Both the position numbers and the translations under genes were made by a program. Below, one piece after another: positions 35,888-45,743 of a DNA stretch of 64,000 bases. The DNA comes from Lentilactobacillus raoultii (GTDB lineage: Bacteria; Bacillota; Bacilli; Lactobacillales; Lactobacillaceae), in assembly GCF_900411375.1 (NCBI RefSeq), contig NZ_LS422984.1, forward strand, positions 26,510 through 90,509, in the 5' to 3' direction. Every line of letters begins with the position of its first letter. Position 1 is the first letter of the stretch. The notes beneath the pieces were generated by a model. The model saw only the letters and a program-made list of their open reading frames with translations, was not told the DNA's origin and ran no database searches.

Positions 35888-38233
35888 ATGCAACAACCGA
35901 CGGTTAATTTGAGCCGGGATGATGCCATTAAGCTGCTGGAAAGAGCAACTAATATGCATTTTTCAGCGGAACAACTGGCTATTTTAAATCAGCCGTTTCA
36001 ACAACCAACGCTGATTAATGCTTGTGCAGGATCCGGTAAAACGACGATTTTTATGCTAACGACTTTGGTCGCCATTTTGACAGGAACGATTTCTCCGGAA
36101 AATGTTTTGGGGATTACCTTTTCCAAAAAAGCACAAACGGATATGGAAATTCGTTATCGCCAATACTTGGCCCAATTAACTGATGCCGGGATGGATCTTG
36201 AAATGAGTGACATGCCATATTTTAGTACATTTCATGCGCTGTTTTACCGGTTGTTACGTCAAACACCGGCATTTCGAGAGACTTCTGTCTTACCAAGTTA
36301 TACGAAATTTTCTTCGACTTTAACCAGACAAATTCGGCGAACCAAGAGCCAGATTAATTCACCCAGTGAAATTCTGGATCAGATGTTTGAATTGGCCGAA
36401 TTTATCATTAATCGAGGGATTTCACCGATTGGGTTTGCTGATCTGACTAATGCGGCAGCACTTAAAGCAGCCTTAGTTGAAGCGGGTGAGGATGAATATG
36501 ATTTGGACTTTTATACTGACTATTTGGCAGTGATGAAGGAATATGTGATTTTGAAACGTCAAAATAGTTTGGTTGATTTTAACGATATGAAGATCTTATT
36601 ACGCCAATTATTGGATGATCCAACTTATGAAGCTTATTTTCGACAGGCAATGACGCGCTTTAAGTTTGTCGTGATGGATGAATTTCAGGATATTGATAAT
36701 CTTCAATGGGAAATCATGACTAAGTTGCTTTCCAAAGAAGCTTTGGCACGATTGATGGTGATTGGCGATGATGATCAGAGTATTTATTCCTTTCGGGGTA
36801 GTAATCCTAAGTTTATTTTGAAGTTTCAGGATATCTTACCAGGTGCCAAAACTTATCATTTATCGACGAATTATCGTACAGGTGGTCAGATTTTAACGGA
36901 AGCCAAGCCGTTAATTCAGCATAACTATGTTCGCTTAGCCAAAAAATTATCGGCTTTTCATCAAGATAGTGGTCAAATTAACGTTTATCCTTTAAAAGCT
37001 GCTGGTTTTGATCCTAAAAGTCCAATGTTCGCTAAATTGGTTTCGCAAATTCGTGATCCTAAAGTTGATGATCGCCAAATTGCCGTTTTGGTGCGCTACA
37101 ATGCTGATCGGACGTTGGTGGCAGATTGGTTGGCTAATCAACAGATTTACGTCAGCATTAATAATCGGAATGCTATTTTGCAAAGAACCCTGATTTATCG
37201 GATTTTGGTTAACTTATTACAAGCGTTTTGGGAAGATCGGTTTGACGCTTTTTACACCCAAGCTACCCGAATTGGGTTTACTTCCTATCGTCGCCATGTC
37301 AATCAAGTTAACAAGGCAACTGGCGGAGCAGATACATTAAGTGACTACCTTGATGCAGCCACCCGCTATAATTGGTCTCACCAGAGAACGACTGAACAAA
37401 AGCGGTTTGGTCGAATTGATGCCAGGGTTAAAACGGCTTTTAAACTTATTGCTGAGTCACGCCGAAAGGCTGAAGCATCGCAGTCTGAGTTAACATTAAA
37501 CGATGTCTTTATAAAAATTTGGCAGACAGTGTTGGCACTAACCGATATTTATTTTGATTACATGACTAAAAATGATTATATTTCAAAGGAAACTTTTACA
37601 GATATTACAATCTATCTTGAAAATGAAATCAAGCAAGTCACCAATCCGGACGAGTGGTTTACAAGTGAAGATCAAAAACGTCAACTTTTGGAAAATGATG
37701 AATTTACGGTTGATTTACCTGGTCATAATGTTCAATTTTTGAGTCTTCATCAGGCAAAAGGGTTGGAGTTTCAATACGTTTATCTTTACGGCCTATCTGA
37801 TAAACAGTTGCCAGTTGGAACAACCATCATTAATGACTGGTTTCACCCTGACCTCAGCTTTGAAGAGTTTGTTGAACGTTGGAATTATTTAATGGCGCAT
37901 GGTCATCGGGTCAAAGAAGTGACTGGGGTATTAGAAGACGCATTTATTACAATTACCGATGATGTTCGTCGAAATAAGCACTTTGATTTGGAAAAATTGT
38001 CACTTGAAGGATGTCAAAGTGCGGACCTTGATTTACTCTATAATTGGTATACGGCGATTCGCCACTATTCTCAGTTTATTGAAGAGGAACGTCGATTGAT
38101 TTACGTTGGCTTAACCCGTGCTAAAGATGTTTTGAATGTCAGCGTCGGGTCAAATGCCAGCCCATTATTACGTCAAGTGCCGATAATAGCCAAGACAATT
38201 CAACCTGACAAAGAAAAGAAATCCAAAAAATAA
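35888..38233 (+). CDS. UvrD/PcrA-like superfamily 1 DNA helicase
   Basis: A 781-residue SF1A helicase. Motifs: Walker A CAGSGKT (46-52), motif Ia GITFSKKAQ, motif II MDEFQDID, motif III GDDDQSIYSFRG, motif IV STNYRTG, motif V LSLHQAKGLEFQYV and motif VI ERRLIYVGLTRAKDVL. It unwinds DNA 3' to 5' in repair or replication. It is a UvrD-family paralogue whose region between motifs IV and V diverges from PcrA; the housekeeping pcrA is elsewhere. Divergent from the NiaP-like/nadC operon. Confidence 0.9.
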   Translation: MQQPTVNLSRDDAIKLLERATNMHFSAEQLAILNQPFQQPTLINACAGSGKTTIFMLTTLVAILTGTISPENVLGITFSKKAQTDMEIRYRQYLAQLTDAGMDLEMSDMPYFSTFHALFYRLLRQTPAFRETSVLPSYTKFSSTLTRQIRRTKSQINSPSEILDQMFELAEFIINRGISPIGFADLTNAAALKAALVEAGEDEYDLDFYTDYLAVMKEYVILKRQNSLVDFNDMKILLRQLLDDPTYEAYFRQAMTRFKFVVMDEFQDIDNLQWEIMTKLLSKEALARLMVIGDDDQSIYSFRGSNPKFILKFQDILPGAKTYHLSTNYRTGGQILTEAKPLIQHNYVRLAKKLSAFHQDSGQINVYPLKAAGFDPKSPMFAKLVSQIRDPKVDDRQIAVLVRYNADRTLVADWLANQQIYVSINNRNAILQRTLIYRILVNLLQAFWEDRFDAFYTQATRIGFTSYRRHVNQVNKATGGADTLSDYLDAATRYNWSHQRTTEQKRFGRIDARVKTAFKLIAESRRKAEASQSELTLNDVFIKIWQTVLALTDIYFDYMTKNDYISKETFTDITIYLENEIKQVTNPDEWFTSEDQKRQLLENDEFTVDLPGHNVQFLSLHQAKGLEFQYVYLYGLSDKQLPVGTTIINDWFHPDLSFEEFVERWNYLMAHGHRVKEVTGVLEDAFITITDDVRRNKHFDLEKLSLEGCQSADLDLLYNWYTAIRHYSQFIEEERRLIYVGLTRAKDVLNVSVGSNASPLLRQVPIIAKTIQPDKEKKSKK

Positions 38234-38254
38234 CTTCGTGAGTTGAACATACAC

Positions 38255-38298
38255 AAAAACATGGACTGAGGAGTTGACCTCCCTGGTCCATGTTTTTA
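38255..38298. terminator. Bidirectional terminator
   Basis: AAAAACATGGAC...GTCCATGTTTTT hairpin between the helicase and dipeptidase genes. Confidence 0.85.
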
Positions 38299-38326
38299 AT
38301 TTGTTCGATGTGATGATGCAAATTGG

Positions 38327-39766
38327 TTAAAGTTCGCCACCCTTTTCAAAGGTTGGTACCATTTTTTCGGCTCGTAACAGTACTAATTGATGGAGTAAGT
38401 CTTTCAGATTATCAGTTACGGTTGCTGCAATTTTCTGATTGCATTCTGTGTGCCACTTTGGTAAATCCTCTGCTGAAATTGTGGCATATTGACGATCAGC
38501 TTGAGCAACTGCTCGTCGACCGGCAGCCAAGCCAAATTTTCGACTTTCAGAGACGGCGGTCATGGCTGCTAGATCATGTTCAGCAAAAAATGGATCAGCT
38601 AACATGGCAATTAATTTATTCAGCCAATAAAAACTTTCGGTGGTTGTGCGAAGTGGGGTTTCTTTGAAATTGCTGGGTGTATCGGTGCAATTTGCAAAAA
38701 ATGGCACGGGTGAATTAAAAATGTTAACCCCTTCAGCCAGCCAGTGAATGGCGGCGTGATTGGCAGGGAAATCGGGCCGGATTTGAAGAATGTGCATTTC
38801 TTGGTTACGGTTCATTCCAATCGGTCGATAACGCTGGCGGGTTTCAGGAGTTCCAATTTTGCCATAAGGATCAAAGACGGTTCCCTGATAATGACTGCTT
38901 AAAATAAAGGTGACATCTTCGATTGAGACCAAGTGTGACGGTACCCGACTAAAAGGCATTTCACGACTTTCAGGATTTTGATCAATTTCAGGATTTAAGA
39001 CCTTTTGGCCGTACCAAACTCGCGGCGTATTGTAATAGTGGTCACTTTGGACGTCCTCACCAAAAATATTTCGAAAGTTAAAGCCTTTCGGTGATTTGTT
39101 CAAGTGGTATTTTTCAGCAAATTCTTTTAGATCATCTGAATACATGTAATGCTCAGGATCATTAAAATCAATTTCCTGAATACCGGTTTGGTTAGGTGCA
39201 ATGACGTACGTATCATCCGGAATTCGTTCAGCTGCCCAGTGGTGACCGCCAACCGTTTCGAAGTACCATACTTCGTCTTGATCAGAGAAAGCGATCCCGT
39301 TGCTTTCACAGGTGCCATATTTGGACACTAATTTGCCTAACCGAGTAACCCCGTCACGTGCATTGTGAATATAAGGGAGAACGACGGTTAGCATTGCCTC
39401 TTCGCCAATCCCATCAGGAACTAATGGATCAAGTCCAAGCATCGTGGTGTTGGTAAACTCGGTTTCAGTTGAACTCATTGCAACGTTGGCAGCATTGATC
39501 CCTGATTCGCCCCAAAGGCCATCACTTACGTCTGCACAAGGTGTTTCCGTGTAGCGAAGGGGATGATCAGGTAAATCCAGCCTGAATTGATTAAACGTCG
39601 ATATGTAGGTTGAAGGCTGATCTTCCGGGTTAACCACAATAAACCGTTTGGGATTGATCCCGCTGCCGGCATCTTCATTTCGGGCAATCATGGTTGACCC
39701 GTCAACAGTGGCATTTTTTCCAACCAACACAGCCGTGCAGCTGGAGAGGTTTCTGGTTGATTTCAA
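38327..39766 (-). CDS. pepD: C69-family dipeptidase (PepD type)
   Basis: A 479-residue N-terminal-nucleophile dipeptidase that splits dipeptides of broad specificity in the cytosol. The nucleophile is Cys10 in SSCTAVLVGK; the following DGSTMIARNED, GLWGESGINAANVAMS and CESNGIAFSD are characteristic of the PepD/PepDA group. Length is normal. It starts at TTG with AAAGGA nine bases upstream. Lactobacilli use such enzymes to recover amino acids from peptides. Transcribed on its own or together with the secreted-protein gene upstream. Confidence 0.9.
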   Translation of the reverse strand: MKSTRNLSSCTAVLVGKNATVDGSTMIARNEDAGSGINPKRFIVVNPEDQPSTYISTFNQFRLDLPDHPLRYTETPCADVSDGLWGESGINAANVAMSSTETEFTNTTMLGLDPLVPDGIGEEAMLTVVLPYIHNARDGVTRLGKLVSKYGTCESNGIAFSDQDEVWYFETVGGHHWAAERIPDDTYVIAPNQTGIQEIDFNDPEHYMYSDDLKEFAEKYHLNKSPKGFNFRNIFGEDVQSDHYYNTPRVWYGQKVLNPEIDQNPESREMPFSRVPSHLVSIEDVTFILSSHYQGTVFDPYGKIGTPETRQRYRPIGMNRNQEMHILQIRPDFPANHAAIHWLAEGVNIFNSPVPFFANCTDTPSNFKETPLRTTTESFYWLNKLIAMLADPFFAEHDLAAMTAVSESRKFGLAAGRRAVAQADRQYATISAEDLPKWHTECNQKIAATVTDNLKDLLHQLVLLRAEKMVPTFEKGGEL

Positions 39767-39836
39767 TTAAATTCATCCTTTCAAAATTCAAAAAAGATTG
39801 GTAGTAACAAATAATGGTCTTTGGAACCGGCTTAAA

Positions 39837-40274
39837 TTAGTCGTTTTGAAAAACCGATACGGTAGTTGTTTTAGGAAAAATAAGTGCTTGACCATAAACC
39901 CAATATTTTTTGGCCTTTTTGTTTTGAATTTGGTGTTTTCGCAAAATCGTTGCTTTGGAAATTCGGTACCAGTTATATTGAGTTCCCTGGGTAGCGTACA
40001 GATCAATATGAACGGTACTGTTAGTGATGCCGTTGTCGCTTAAGCCGGCTTTTCTCCAAGAAATTGTTTTAATGGCCTTAAAGTGACTATTTGGAACATG
40101 GTTGTATAATTTAAATTGTTTATAATTGGAACCGATTTTTGCAAATTGATCCGTTTTCCGATAAGTCAGTGATCCAGGCATTTGGCTGGCAGAAGCCGGT
40201 GTTGAAATCCCGATCCCAACTGTTAATGCAAGTCCAGTTCCAATCAAACCACTTAATAAACGTTTTTTAAACAT
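39837..40274 (-). CDS. Small secreted protein, function unknown
   Basis: A 145-residue secreted protein with a signal peptide (FKKRLLSGLIGTGLALTVGI, cleavage near ASASQ). The mature chain is basic and rich in aromatic residues, ending in VYGQALIFPKTTTVSVFQND. There is no cysteine and no known domain. Its style matches the protein at 13867-14340. GGAGTG precedes the ATG. It lies 70 bases upstream of the dipeptidase without a visible terminator. Confidence 0.72.
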   Translation of the reverse strand: MFKKRLLSGLIGTGLALTVGIGISTPASASQMPGSLTYRKTDQFAKIGSNYKQFKLYNHVPNSHFKAIKTISWRKAGLSDNGITNSTVHIDLYATQGTQYNWYRISKATILRKHQIQNKKAKKYWVYGQALIFPKTTTVSVFQND

Positions 40275-40340
40275 CTTAAAGCACTCCAGTCTACGATATG
40301 AAAAATAATTGGTCCAACTTTCATTATAAGACGGACAATT

Positions 40341-40371
40341 AAAAAAGACACTGGTAAAAGTGTCTTTTTAA
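40341..40371 (-). terminator. Terminator of PEP carboxylase gene
   Basis: AAAAAAGACACTGG TAAAAGTGTCTTTTT hairpin directly after the stop codon. Confidence 0.8.
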
Positions 40372-40380
40372 AAGGGTCAA

Positions 40381-41889
40381 TTAACCTAAGAATTTTCTGA
40401 GCGTTGCTTGACGCTGAATTAAAGCTGTTTTGGTTGTATCATCCGAAATTTTAACTAGATCCGCAGCCAGTTGAGCATGTTTCTCTTCTTCTTCACTTTC
40501 CGGTCCTGCAACAATTCCAAAGAGCTTTTCGATGCCTTCAATATCATCATCAACGGCCTTCCAAGCTGGATTCTGACGTTGCAGTTCAGTTAGTGCTTCT
40601 TTACTGAAGTAGTGGGCAACGTGTTCATAATCGCCTTTAATGTTGTGGTAATACTTTCGAAGAACGGTTAATTCCTTATCGCTTAATTTGGTTAAGACGC
40701 GGCCAACGCCAATAAATTCGGGTGGGACACCAATTGAATAAAGGGTTCCTGTAAAGGTAATCGCCCGAGGCATCTTATAGCCGTCCACATCACGTGAGTA
40801 ACCGATAATCCCAACGTGTTGGTGACGATCACGACGTTTTGGAAAGACGTCAAAAATCGGTTGTAAATCGTTAATCAGTGGATCCAAAGTGACGTGATAT
40901 TCTTTAGCTGCTTTTTCAGCAATTTCCAATAGCGTTTTCTCATCGTCTTCGTTGATGATTTGGAATTTACTTTCTTGTAAGCCTTCACGCAGCTTCATAA
41001 TGGCCGGTTCTACAACGTCCAGTGGATAGTCATACCGGAAGGCAGACTGAATCGTCGCTGTCTTCAAACCTGGGAATTCTTCCAGATAGCGATCCAACAT
41101 TAAGGGTGACAAGCCGCCCCGGAAAACGGTGCTGCCCATTCCGGCAATTGGATAAATTGGCAGTCCGGTTTGATCTTCGAACTTGGCAAGGTGGCTCAGA
41201 GCCAATTTATTACCGATAATACTGTTTAGAAAACCATTAGAAAGTGCTGAATCTGATCCGGCTAAGAAGACCCGCATGTATTCAACATCGCGGCCAAAAT
41301 GCTTCTTGTACAATTCAATGAATTTTTCCAAAATTTCCGGTGCATCCAGTTGTGATTGAAAGCCTTCAAACAGGGGGATCATTTGTAGCGTGTCTGAATT
41401 TTCATGACCAGTATTAAATTCTTTTGACTTATAGTGGGCAAGGCTGGCAAACTTGTCTTCCATTTCAATTAATTGGTCAGCAGATTGGGTCATTGGCAGA
41501 ATTGCTTCGAAAAGTGGGCGTTGGTCAAATCCCAGATCTTTAGCAAAATCTTCAGCTGAAAGAATGGTGGTCATGGCTTGCATTAGACTGTAGCCTTTTT
41601 CTTCCCAGATATTTGGAAATCGGAAAGTTAAGAACTTGTCACGACCAAGGGGATGCTTCTTAAAATAATCATAATGTTCCGAATATAATCGATCAATGAC
41701 TGATGCATCCGCATGTTTGCCTTCCCAGTCCCACATATATTCGTCCGCATCCAAAGTGGAGAAATTTTGGTAAGCTTCATCAATTTCTCGATAAGCTGAA
41801 ATGAATGGGTTTTTATGATCTTTAAAAAATGGAACGCCTGCGTTATCTGGATGTTGTGTACCCATAATGTTTGGGATTTTTCTATCCAT
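40381..41889 (-). CDS. ppcA: Archaeal-type phosphoenolpyruvate carboxylase
   Basis: A 502-residue PEP carboxylase of the short archaeal type (PEPCase type 2, about half the size of the bacterial enzyme), making oxaloacetate from PEP and bicarbonate. The N-terminal RKIPNIMGTQHPDN and DEYMWDWEGKHAD are signature stretches, and RFPNIWEEKG and GSDSALSNG follow. Outside archaea this form is known in lactic acid bacteria such as Leuconostoc and Oenococcus and some lactobacilli, probably acquired by transfer. Here it would supply oxaloacetate for aspartate. AGGAGG precedes the ATG. Confidence 0.92.
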   Translation of the reverse strand: MDRKIPNIMGTQHPDNAGVPFFKDHKNPFISAYREIDEAYQNFSTLDADEYMWDWEGKHADASVIDRLYSEHYDYFKKHPLGRDKFLTFRFPNIWEEKGYSLMQAMTTILSAEDFAKDLGFDQRPLFEAILPMTQSADQLIEMEDKFASLAHYKSKEFNTGHENSDTLQMIPLFEGFQSQLDAPEILEKFIELYKKHFGRDVEYMRVFLAGSDSALSNGFLNSIIGNKLALSHLAKFEDQTGLPIYPIAGMGSTVFRGGLSPLMLDRYLEEFPGLKTATIQSAFRYDYPLDVVEPAIMKLREGLQESKFQIINEDDEKTLLEIAEKAAKEYHVTLDPLINDLQPIFDVFPKRRDRHQHVGIIGYSRDVDGYKMPRAITFTGTLYSIGVPPEFIGVGRVLTKLSDKELTVLRKYYHNIKGDYEHVAHYFSKEALTELQRQNPAWKAVDDDIEGIEKLFGIVAGPESEEEEKHAQLAADLVKISDDTTKTALIQRQATLRKFLG

Positions 41890-42068
41890 AAAGAAATACC
41901 TCCTAAGTTTTTGTTATATCATGAGATTAATCCATAAAATGGTATTTTTTAAAGATTAATTTTAAATCAGCAAATTTTATACATAATTTTTAACAAAAGT
42001 TGAAAAAATACGAATAAAATCAGGTGATTAACTCCTTAATGTAAATAAATATTACCGCAAATTAAGCC

Positions 42069-42080
42069 GAGTTACTACCC
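42069..42080 (-). promoter_or_regulatory. GAGTAGTWACTC-like motif upstream of ppcA
   Basis: On the minus strand GGGTAGTAACTC, close to GAGTAGTTACTC (28908-28919) between adh and aldA and GAGTAGTAACCT (27531-27542) before adh. It is a candidate binding site shared by these carbon-metabolism genes. The rest of 41890-42139 is AT-rich with no gene. Confidence 0.3.
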
Positions 42081-42139
42081 CAGATTGGAAATTAACTCAA
42101 TTTAAATTAAAAATATTTTAATTTAAGGGTCTAGACTTA

Positions 42140-42568
42140 TTAATTGTCGGTGAATTTAGTGACGGTTTCAACAGTATAGTTTTGGCTGCCGGCCAAAAGT
42201 TGTGACACGCAGCAACGCTTTTCTGCTTCGGCCGTTAACTCTTGAGCTGTCTTAAAATCAACCCCGTCAATTTTGATTTGTGCGTTGACTAAAAATTCAT
42301 AGTGGGCGCGCTCACCGATAAATGCAACTTGAACTCGGACAGCAGCCGTATGGGGTAATTGATGTTCGCGTTCGATTGCTTCAAGTGTTGCTTCCAAGCA
42401 AGTGCTTAATGACAGACTGAGTAATTGCTCAGGATTAGTTCCCGGATGCGAGTTAAGCGGACTGCTGGTTTGAACTTTCAATCCCCCGGGAACGTAAGCA
42501 TGCCCTTCCAAGCCTTCTGAATTGATTCCCTCAGTGGTATATAGTGCTTGTTGCCATCGTGACGTCAT
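42140..42568 (-). CDS. Ohr/OsmC family organic hydroperoxide resistance protein
   Basis: A 142-residue Ohr/OsmC-type thiol peroxidase. The two reactive cysteines are in LSTCLEATLEA (about Cys56) and EKRCCVSQLLAG (about Cys118-119), the usual pair that reduces organic hydroperoxides with lipoylated partner proteins. The N-terminal ALYTTEGINSEGLEGHAYVPGGL is Ohr-like. The ATG at 42568 has GGAGG eight bases upstream; the frame from 42583 is rejected. Adjacent pyruvate oxidases produce hydrogen peroxide, so peroxide defence makes sense in this neighbourhood. Confidence 0.88.
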   Translation of the reverse strand: MTSRWQQALYTTEGINSEGLEGHAYVPGGLKVQTSSPLNSHPGTNPEQLLSLSLSTCLEATLEAIEREHQLPHTAAVRVQVAFIGERAHYEFLVNAQIKIDGVDFKTAQELTAEAEKRCCVSQLLAGSQNYTVETVTKFTDN

Positions 42569-42765
42569 GAAAAAGACCTCCAAATTAGTTTCTCTCTATT
42601 ATAACCATTTTCATCTAGTTTGAAAGCGTGTTTAAAATAATCCATGGTTAAGTTGTCGGGTAAAGGTTGATTTGAGGGGATGATTATATTTGAAATTTGA
42701 TCTGATTTCCATTAAAGTGGTAGTTCATAATGATTTTAAAGTCAAATTGGAAAAGGGTTGATATT

Positions 42766-44622
42766 TTGAACCAGCTATCATTAGTTATTATTTTACTTGC
42801 GGCGTTATTTATTCCGCTGGCAATGGCCCGTTTTAAAGTGACCTTTCTGCCAACTGCCGTTGTGGAAATTCTTGTCGGTGTTGTGCTGGGGCCGTCTTTA
42901 TTAAATTTGATTCAAACTAACAATACATTGGATTTATTACAAAATGTTGGGGTGATTGTTCTACTGTTTTTGAGTGGCATGGAAATTGACTTTAGCCTTT
43001 TCAAAAAACGGCCAACTCGTTTATCACCACTTGAAGAAAAAGACCGGCAAAATGCACCTAAGTACTCAGTTTTAACGATTGCAGTATTAAGTTATCTCTC
43101 AATTATTGGCCTGGCAGTTTTGATGGGGATTGGTTTGAAAGCTGTCGGCTTGTTTGATGATGTTTATTTATCATCAATTTTATTTATGACAATCTCACTG
43201 GGAATCGTTATCGCCGGTTTGAAGGAAAAAGAACTTTTAAGTCGGCCGTTTGGTCAGACCATTCTATTGATTGCCGCACTTGGTGAAGTTGTCCCCATGG
43301 TTGGCTTAACGTTCTATGCATCAGCGTATAGTCCCAATTCTAAATCACTCTGGTTGATATTGTTAATTTTGGTCGTAGCGGCGTTATTATTTTGGCGGTT
43401 TAAACCGTTTTTTAAATTGTTCGATAAAATTAATAAATCTACGACCCAACTGGATGTCCGGTTAGCCTTCTTCATGATTGTGACATTAGTGACGGTTGCT
43501 GAATCGGTCGGTGCTGAGGGAATTCTTGGGGCTTTCTTGGCCGGCATCGTCATTAAGTTATTGGAACCGCACGAGGAAACAAAGGTCCGACTGGATTCAA
43601 TCGGGTATGGTTTCTTCATTCCGATTTTCTTTATTATGAGCGGCGTGAATTTAAATTTAAAAGAGTTAGCGGCCAGTTCACAGACGTTGTTAATGATTCC
43701 AGCGATTTTTATTGCTTATGGGTTGTCTAAAGGTCTGATTTATTTTGCGTTGAAATTACGCTTTAAAACTGCTAACGCTGTCGCCGGAACAGCAATGTCG
43801 GCGACGACGATTACAGTTGTTTTGGCGGTCCTTCAAGTTGCTCGCCACCTTCACCAGATCACTAGTCAGCAATCCGGTGCTTTTTTACTAGCTGCAATCT
43901 TGACTTGTGTGATGGGACCACTTATTTTTAACAAACTCTATTCTGCCGAGACGGAGGATTTAAAGAAAACCACGGTTCATTTTATCGGTACCAACCTGAC
44001 GACGGTTCCGGTTGCCCAGCAATTGGCCAAGGGGTGGTATGACGTCACGATGTATACCAATAATCAGCATAACTACCGGGCATTTAACAGTGAAGTTTCT
44101 ATTGAATTATTGGATAATATGGAAACCGGTTTTATGGTCAATCAAGGTGTTTTTGATGCAGATATTGTCGTTTTGGGTCAAGTCAATACCAAGAAAAACT
44201 ATGAATTGGCCAAAGCCGCCAAACAATATGGTGTTAAGCGGGTCATTGTCCGCTTTGAAGATCGAAACATTTTAAACGAAAAACAGGAGGAACTAGCGCA
44301 TCTTGGTGTGGAATTATACAATACGCCGGATGTTAATATCAGCATGCTGCGGGCGCTAATTGAGGCACCGTCAACGATGCGGCTGATGACGTCGACTGAG
44401 GCCAGCGTTTATGAAGTCGCGCTTCGAAATCGCCGGTATGCTGACATACAGGTACGTAACCTGCCATTCATCGAAAAGATCACGATTTCTCAAATTTACC
44501 GTGATAAACGGTTTATTCGACCGACTGGTGGGACATCATTAAAGCTAAACGATCGCATTATTTTTACTAGTAGCAAGCAGGAAGCCCCAGAAGTTCGCCG
44601 AGAACTGGGCAAGTTAAATTAA
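42766..44622 (+). CDS. KefB-like CPA2 cation/proton antiporter with RCK domain
   Basis: A 618-residue CPA2 antiporter. A 12-13 segment membrane domain (about 1-385) is followed by a Rossmann RCK/TrkA-N domain (about 400-510, HFIGTNLTTVPVA) and a TrkA-C domain (about 530-615). It would exchange K+ or Na+ for protons. The nucleotide-binding glycine motif is degenerate (IGTNLT), so ligand control may differ from KefB. The TTG at 42766 has AAAAGGG eight bases upstream; an in-frame ATG at 42730 has no ribosome binding site. Confidence 0.87.
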   Translation: MNQLSLVIILLAALFIPLAMARFKVTFLPTAVVEILVGVVLGPSLLNLIQTNNTLDLLQNVGVIVLLFLSGMEIDFSLFKKRPTRLSPLEEKDRQNAPKYSVLTIAVLSYLSIIGLAVLMGIGLKAVGLFDDVYLSSILFMTISLGIVIAGLKEKELLSRPFGQTILLIAALGEVVPMVGLTFYASAYSPNSKSLWLILLILVVAALLFWRFKPFFKLFDKINKSTTQLDVRLAFFMIVTLVTVAESVGAEGILGAFLAGIVIKLLEPHEETKVRLDSIGYGFFIPIFFIMSGVNLNLKELAASSQTLLMIPAIFIAYGLSKGLIYFALKLRFKTANAVAGTAMSATTITVVLAVLQVARHLHQITSQQSGAFLLAAILTCVMGPLIFNKLYSAETEDLKKTTVHFIGTNLTTVPVAQQLAKGWYDVTMYTNNQHNYRAFNSEVSIELLDNMETGFMVNQGVFDADIVVLGQVNTKKNYELAKAAKQYGVKRVIVRFEDRNILNEKQEELAHLGVELYNTPDVNISMLRALIEAPSTMRLMTSTEASVYEVALRNRRYADIQVRNLPFIEKITISQIYRDKRFIRPTGGTSLKLNDRIIFTSSKQEAPEVRRELGKLN

Positions 44623-44625
44623 TTA

Positions 44626-44670
44626 AAAAACGGACCGAAACAATTTTCACTGTTTCGATCCGTTTTTTAC
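44626..44670. terminator. Bidirectional terminator
   Basis: AAAAAACGGACCGAAACA / TGTTTCGATCCGTTTTTT between the convergent antiporter and oxidoreductase genes. Confidence 0.85.
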
Positions 44671-44676
44671 TAATTT

Positions 44677-45594
44677 TTAGTCTGTCGAAATGACGACTCG
44701 CCCATCGTGTCTGCTTTCGAGTAATTGATGACCTTGAATGACACCTTCGAGTGTGAAAGGCAGCTGGTAGCCGATTTTAATGGTTAGCTTGTTTTCAGCC
44801 ATCAACTCCAATAAAGCTTTTAACGCTGCACGATCGGAAATTTCCTGAGTAGGGTGAATGTGTTTAAAAGAAACGTCTTTATTGGTTGCCGGCTCACCGC
44901 CGCCAACCGTTGCGATTACACCACCGTTTTTAACAATTGCCACGTCACTTTCAGCACCATTTCCATTTAAAGCAGCGTCTAGCACCACATCGGCTTTATC
45001 GGCAAGCACTTCAGCGGGATCTTGCTCGTCATAAGCAACATATTGTTTAACACCAAGTGAGTTGACATAATCTTTGTTTCGAGCGGCGCCAACGCCGATT
45101 ACGTGGGCTCCCAAGCTAAGCGCAACTTGAGCGGCAATTGAACCGACGCCACCGGAAGCCCCTTTGACAACGATCGTTTGGTCCTTCTTAATGTTGGCAA
45201 AAAGATGCAGTCCTTTATAGGCTGCCAGACCAGGCGTTACAATTCCAGCAGCTTGGGCGAATGAAACGTTATCTGGAATTTTAACGGTGTTAGTGTCTTC
45301 ACCAACGGCAAACTCAGCGTAGGCATGATGACCATGAGCGGCAACCCGGTCCCCAATCTTAAAGCCGGTCACGTCAGTTCCAACCTGATCAACTGTTCCG
45401 GCAACGTCTCTACCGGGGATGATTCGGTGATCAGTCGGCTTGAATTCACCGGCCCGTTGAGCACGCTCAAAATTATTTAGATTAAAAGCGTGGGTTTTGA
45501 TTAACAGCTGGTTGGCCGAAATTTCCGGAATTGGAACTTGAAATTCTTTGAAAACTTCCGGACCACCGTTTTGTTCATATCCAAATGCTTTCAT
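44677..45594 (-). CDS. NADPH:quinone oxidoreductase-like medium-chain dehydrogenase
   Basis: A 305-residue zinc-free medium-chain dehydrogenase of the quinone oxidoreductase type, reducing quinones or enones with NADPH. Seen are the N-terminal MKAFGYEQNGGPEVF, GRDVAGTV, and the cofactor site VKGASGGVGSIAAQVA. Zinc ligands of alcohol dehydrogenases are absent. The ATG at 45594 is six bases past GAGGAGGTC; the frame from 45627 is rejected. Upstream sequence holds GAGTAGCAGTGAGTC, loosely similar to the motif near adh. Confidence 0.87.
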   Translation of the reverse strand: MKAFGYEQNGGPEVFKEFQVPIPEISANQLLIKTHAFNLNNFERAQRAGEFKPTDHRIIPGRDVAGTVDQVGTDVTGFKIGDRVAAHGHHAYAEFAVGEDTNTVKIPDNVSFAQAAGIVTPGLAAYKGLHLFANIKKDQTIVVKGASGGVGSIAAQVALSLGAHVIGVGAARNKDYVNSLGVKQYVAYDEQDPAEVLADKADVVLDAALNGNGAESDVAIVKNGGVIATVGGGEPATNKDVSFKHIHPTQEISDRAALKALLELMAENKLTIKIGYQLPFTLEGVIQGHQLLESRHDGRVVISTD

Positions 45595-45694
45595 TGAAAA
45601 GACCTCCTCGTAAGATGTTTGACTCACTGCTACTCATAGTCTATGAACATAGCAGGGGAAAAGCAATTAATTGATACTGGCACACCGGCCAATA

Positions 45695-45736
45695 AAACAA
45701 GGGCCGAAGCACAGATAATTGTGCCGCGACCCTTAG
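45695..45736 (-). terminator. Terminator of pyruvate oxidase 1
   Basis: AAGGGTCGCGGCACA / TGTGCTTCGGCCCTT (minus strand), then TGTTTTATT. Confidence 0.8.
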
Positions 45737-45743
45737 AAATTAA

